Below, in pieces: positions 59,441 through 64,000 of a stretch of DNA of 64,000 nucleotides. The notes under the pieces are model-generated. The model was not told the DNA's origin and did not search any database. It worked only from the letters and a program-made list of their open reading frames with translations. The stretch's first letter is position 1. The number at the start of each line of letters is the position of its first letter. This DNA is from Zeugodacus cucurbitae (taxonomy: Eukaryota > Arthropoda > Insecta > Diptera > Tephritidae), in NCBI RefSeq assembly GCF_028554725.1, contig NC_071670.1, positions 4,774,001 through 4,838,000 on the forward strand. The letters are read 5' to 3'. The position numbers and the translations under genes are program-made.

Positions 59441-61069
59441 TATTATTTCATAGAAAAAATTTATAAAAAATTTTCAACATTAATTTCATGGCCCGAATTT
59501 CAAAAAAATACATAAATTATACTGCTAGCTACTATAAAATCATTGAAGAGTCCACTTTGCGTGCACTTAACAAATGAAATAATACAATTAATACTTTAGC
59601 GCCTAAATGTATACTTCAAATGCTATAAATCGTTTAATATAATATAACTGTTGTTAAAATTCACTTATTTACCGCAATGTAAGCTGAAAAACGATGTTTT
59701 TATATGAATTACCAGCACGATTGAACGCAATATACAATTCTCTCCTAAAAGTATGCTTTAGAATTAAACAAAATTTCTATGAAATGCATTTTTATTGTCG
59801 TCATATTGTTGAGTGGCTTTTTACTGGGCTGTAAATGCATTTATTCATTTAATTTTATTATTTATTTGCCGTATTAATTTTTCAGTCATCGGCTAAATGC
59901 TACAATAAATTTTATTTAAATAGTAGTCCACTCAGTGGCAATATACATACTTCAATTTATATTACCCATATTAAAATTTTATTAATATACATTTGACAGC
60001 TATTTTATGCTTCAAATTTTCACTATAAGCGCTTTAGTTTGCTGAATTTTCTTTATTGCATCCTAAAAGTATGCAACACCACTTTTTATGTTAGCATATA
60101 AATATTATTCATGCATAATTGATCAAATTTCCCACTAATTGTCACAATTTAAAACGCTTAAAGCCAAAAAGCTTATCTTAACATATGCACAACTCTTTGC
60201 TGCATGCGCCTAAATGCATGCTAATATGTCGCAATTATTAGGAAATCATTTATTATGCAAGTTTTATAGGCAGCATATTTAAATTTCATTTCAAGTGTGA
60301 TGCTTTGCGCCTAAAGCTATTTTGTAAATTTCAATAGTATGTTGGTGACCGCTTACAACTATGCTATAAATTTTGTAAAAGTGGCAAAAAGCTTGCATTA
60401 TAAGCTCATTTGAAGGCGAGTCATTAATTTTTTTATGCATAACTATACTTTAACACCCACAAATGACAAAGAGAAACTTTTGAAATAAGTATTCAATTAC
60501 GCTTACAACTAATTAAAGCGCTGCTCAAAAGATTTAACTATTTCTTACTTCCTTGCTTGTATATATAAAGCGCACTTGTCATTGTGTAAGTGGAGAGTAG
60601 CGGTAATTATTTAAATTAATTGCGCTTTTGACCTACTTACACACAAATACACATACAAAGCTCACTCACAAGCGCCACCGCCAATGTTGAAGTAAAAGGT
60701 GGAGAAGCTGAAGTTGCTGTAAGACAGTAGTTGAAGAGTGAGTTGGGGATTTCGCGTGGAAAGGGTTAAATAAATATGCTGCAGCAAGGGTGGCTGGCCA
60801 TTCAAGATAGCAGAACAGCTGCAGTTAGTCTTCATCTTTGAATTTCGCTTTTCGCTGTGTGCCTTTCTCGGTTCTTGCGCGAAAGTGAAGTGCGTGCTTT
60901 GTATTTAAGTCGCGCACTCAGAAATTAACTATTTCCGTAGAAGAAGCTCTATAAATCATTATGCAGCGTTTAATTTATTGTCGGATTCATTTCTGATATT
61001 CGGTAAGGCATACTTTTGGGGCGACGATGAATGTTGGCGAAGATAATGAATGAAATATTTTATATAACT

Positions 61070-61570
61070 GAATATGAATAAATTAAACGAAAAGAAAATA
61101 AATAAAATAAAATAAATAAATTAAATTAAATTAAATTAATTAAAATAAAATAAAATAAAATAAATAAAATAAATAAAATAAAATAAAATAAAATAAAATA
61201 AAATAAAATAAAATAAAATAAAATAAATTAAATTAAATTAAATTAAATTAAATTAAATAAAGTAAAATAAAATAAAATAAAATAAATTAAATAAAGTAAA
61301 ATTAAACGAAATTAAATTAAATTAAATTAAAATAAATGAAGTTAATTAAATAAAGTAAAATTAAATGAGATTAAATTAAATTAAATTACGTAAAATTAAA
61401 TTAAATTAAAATAAATTAAATTAAATTAAAATAAATGAAATTAAATTAAATAAAGTAAAATTAAATGAGATTAAATTAAATTAAATTAAATTAAATTACG
61501 TAAAATTAAATTAAAATAAAATAAAATTAAATTAAATTATATTATATTAATTCAAATTAAATTAAATTCA
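61070..61570. repeat. Compound AAATA/AAATT microsatellite
   Basis: Blocks of (AAATA)n from about 61100 to 61230 pass into blocks of (AAATT)n with AAAGTA and GAGATT interruptions that themselves recur (TAAAGTAAAATTAAA near 61290, 61350 and 61450). The tract is simple sequence with higher-order repetition. Confidence 0.9.
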
Positions 61571-61629
61571 AATTTGATATTTTATCCGAATTATATCCAC
61601 CAACAATATTAAATTTAAAAATAAATTAT

Positions 61630-62136
61630 GTGGCAACCCTGTACGATTTTTTAGCAAAAATTATCGCAATAATACATAACTTTAATTAAATATTACTACA
61701 ATTTAATATGGTTTTTAATAAAAAAAAGTCTATTAAAAAGTGTGGCAACCCTGAAAAATATTTTAAGAGCATTTCCCAAAGTATTTCCTTCGAGTCTTTA
61801 TTTAATAAGTAATAGATGCCCATAATTATGGTTTTGAATAACAAATTAAATGTATTTATTCTTTTTTTTTAATGTTGACAACCCCTTTTATTGGTTTTAC
61901 TAAAGAAATTTTTTTTAGAACGCTCTGTAATTTTTTAGTTCTTATATTTCATAATTTAAAGCAAGTATAAGTTAATAACATGAAAATAAAACAAAGTGTG
62001 GCAACCCTGAAAAAATATTTTACAGCACTTTTCCAAACATTTTCCCCTGAAGTCAACAAGTCAATTAATAATCTAATAACTCTCGCATAAATTTTTGATA
62101 AGAATATATGTATGCTTTAGACAGTTGACAACCCTG
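61630..62136 (-). repeat. Mirrored GTTGCCAC array (reads GTGGCAACCCTG)
   Basis: GTGGCAACCCTG lies at 61630, 61742 and 61998; variants GTTGACAACCCC and GTTGACAACCCTG lie at 61874 and 62124. Spacings are 112, 132, 124 and 126. This is the same core and spacing as the array at 52.4-53.5 kb but on the opposite strand. Confidence 0.8.
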
Positions 62137-64000
62137 TTTCATTTTTTATTATTTATTAATAATTACTTCACTATAAATATTTATACTACAAAAATACATC
62201 TTTAATTACAAAAAAATTGCTTTTCTATGAGATTGTGATCGATTACTATCAATACTTTCAACTTGTTGTTACCAACACTACAACAACAACTTCGGGCTTT
62301 GACACCAGCCGCTCGTACATAAATTACATAACTCACAGAGTGTGCATATAGTCACACTACTTGTAATGTAAATGATTTTTTCATAACCTGAAGTAGCAAC
62401 AAAAACCAGTGAAAACTAGAATGTAGTATACTTTCAGGCGCAACTAACTGACTACTGCTGTTGGCAAGTACTGAGCGCTGACGCTGGTGTAGCGCTAGTT
62501 GAGGCCACAGCATGCATAAATTGAGTATACTTTTGGGCGCGCAAACCAGACAACAGTGTCTGTAGGGTGTACAGAGGGTCCACATCGATAAAATAAAAAC
62601 CAGAAAACAATATTTAGTGCGAAAAAACAAAAGCAGACTAAGTGGGAATGAATCAAACCGTATCATATAAATGCAAATCAGACACACAGCAGCATTTTTT
62701 CGCCATTGCCTTTGAACTTTACGTTCGTTACTATGCTTTGTTGTGCTGTGCTCCCTCACCATAGCCTTGACTCACAGCCTGCCGAGTGAAGTGTTGGAAT
62801 TTCATTAAAATTTTATTATTGTTAAAAAATGATGACGGTCTGCTTTGTGCTTGTTTCGTTTAAGTTTTACTACCTACCTACACCCAAACGTCGTCGGATA
62901 TATTCGCTTTCCGTTTTGGCAGCGCATATTTTTAGGCGCACGCAAATGAGTCTACACAGTCTGCTTGAGTGACGGACTAACTGTGCGTGTATATATGCAA
63001 TTTTTTCGTTTGATAACGAGCTGCCAGTTGCTGTTAACTGACACTTTATTGTCTATACATATAATATCAAATATATTATAATTTTAGGCGATTGCAATAA
63101 AAGTCGTTTATACGCAGGGCTTAAGTTAGTCTGTCATAACGCAGCAAAGTAGTTAAGTTGTCCAAAATGTATTTAAATTAAGTATATTTAATGACCGTGC
63201 AGCAGCGTTTTAGGCGCGTGATTTATTCAGTTTTTTTGCGGTAGAGTGGGCCACATTTTTATTAAGACGAAAAATAAATGTTATTCTACTTATTATTTCC
63301 GCTACCAATACTCTAACGCTAGCTACAGCGTTACTCACTTCATTTGCAATCCTAAAAGTATGCAAGCATTTCCTTTAAAGCTTGCAAAAACGAATGAAGC
63401 GGAAATTAAAAATGCTTTGCTTTTAAAGCATTTGCGCTTTTGTTTGTTTGTATTGTATTTTTTGTTTGTCACACTTTCCTTTTGCGTTGCTTTTCTAGCT
63501 TGCTGCTCTAACATAGCATACTTTTTTGCGTGCGCCTTTAACCTCGCTTTCAAGCATTGTACACTTTTTTGTACTGCGGCACAGTTTCACCGCAAAAGTG
63601 GTAAATAATTTGTTGCGTTCTAAATTTCCCAACACTTTTTCATGCCACACACACATACATACACATTCAGCATATGCTCTTTTCCGGTGTAGCTAGTCAC
63701 TTGAAAAATGTGTGAAAGTTGTAAGCATACATTTTGGCGCAAAAACTGTTGACGATATTTTTTTGCTCGCATTTCATCAGCGTCGTTGATACATTTTTCT
63801 TCCTGCTGCGCTGATTTTTGTACGCTTCAGTGAATTTTAGAAATTTTTTCATTGCTTTTTCGAGCTAACAAGTTACCGTTTTTTCAGATAACGGGTGTTT
63901 GGAAAGGTTTAAGTTGGTTGATTGAAATATTTTTGGCTAATATTAAATATAAATAATAATGTTTGATATTTAAAAATTCTTAAAAATAAATATTGATATT

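Larger units (their letters stand above)
55192..63740. repeat. Cluster of about 27 copies of the word GCGCCTAAAAGTATGC
   Basis: Forward copies (CCTAAA[A/T]G[T/C]ATGC) lie at 58094, 58560, 58731, 58862, 58983, 59151, 59269, 59302, 59427, 59599, 59743, 60062, 60206, 60307 and 63351. Reverse copies (GCATACTTTTAGGC) lie at 55192, 55314, 55454, 57957, 61008, 62426, 62525, 62924, 63082, 63208, 63516 and 63725. About seven are partial. Flanks differ, so this is a short conserved word rather than a long repeat. Close spacings are often 118-144 bases. Confidence 0.85.
53493..64000. other. Non-coding right end of the window, word-repeat DNA
   Basis: No gene is supported. Apart from the arrays listed separately it holds GC-richer islands near 54.8-55.1, 58.1-58.7, 60.6-61.0 and 62.4-63.0 kb. 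Open frames such as 54696-55079, 55507-56245, 62352-62762 and 63246-63608 mix cysteine, phenylalanine and leucine without domains and often overlap the repeated words. Confidence 0.45.

Noticed and set aside
60561..60620. TATATAAAG followed by TCATTG as a plus-strand core promoter
   Set aside because: The spacing from TATA to the initiator-like A is only about 18 bases, and no coding exon follows within the window.
62352..62762. 136-codon minus-strand open frame
   Set aside because: It overlaps two copies of the CCTAAAAGTATGC word, has no domain, and starts from a context without promoter or splice support.

Overview
The window looks like a piece of nuclear DNA from a higher dipteran, probably a tephritid-type fruit fly (species is a guess). 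It is very AT-rich and has short GT-AG introns, long low-complexity intergenic DNA, a TAL1-type bHLH gene matching Drosophila HLH3B, and an R1-clade non-LTR retrotransposon with a DPE-type internal promoter. Nothing in it is bacterial: there are no operons, CRISPR arrays or rRNA.

Three host genes can be supported. (1) An intronless minus-strand gene at 2474-3808 encodes a 444-residue membrane-anchored protein with an RDHSFG lipocalin/CrtC-like domain, found in arthropods as the N-terminal part of PEP-synthase-like proteins. A plausible Inr/DPE core promoter lies near 3968 and an AATAAA near 2245. (2) HLH3B lies on the plus strand as two coding exons, 12214-12595 and 12676-13475, with an AATAAA at 13570. 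Upstream are an A-rich leader-like tract and a tandemly duplicated 31-nt micro-exon (11320-11350 and 11532-11562), each copy with its own acceptor, ATG and GTAAGT donor. (3) Converging on HLH3B, a minus-strand gene of about 27 kb encodes a Thr/Ser-rich, N-glycosylation-rich single-pass membrane protein. I assembled it from splice signals and phase: exon A 42895-42331, exon B 20020-19872 (transmembrane), a tentative 100-nt exon 17893-17794, and exon C 15953-15766. Its stop is TAA followed by CAATTA, the classic leaky-stop context, and the frame stays open for 122 more codons to 15397.

The 22-kb intron between exons A and B holds a full-length, apparently intact R1-clade retrotransposon (33409-38264), antisense to the host gene. 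It has a 13-bp target-site duplication, an AGACGTG DPE exactly at +28, two intact ORFs overlapping as ATGA, and a 34-nt poly(A) tail.

The rest is non-coding but structured. There is a nearly perfect (TTTTA)94 tract at 8949-9420 and an AT-rich satellite at 30.2-31.5 kb. Three arrays each repeat a private short word at roughly 105-145 bp spacing: ATATCGTAA (16.3-19.4 kb), GTTGCCAC (52.4-53.5 kb, mirrored at 61.6-62.1 kb) and CCTAAAAGTATGC (55.2-63.7 kb, with an outpost at 22.8-23.3 kb). There is also a GTTAA/GTTAC pentamer array at 56.9-57.7 kb and several local duplications. The word arrays, the readthrough stop and the duplicated micro-exons are the least expected signals here.
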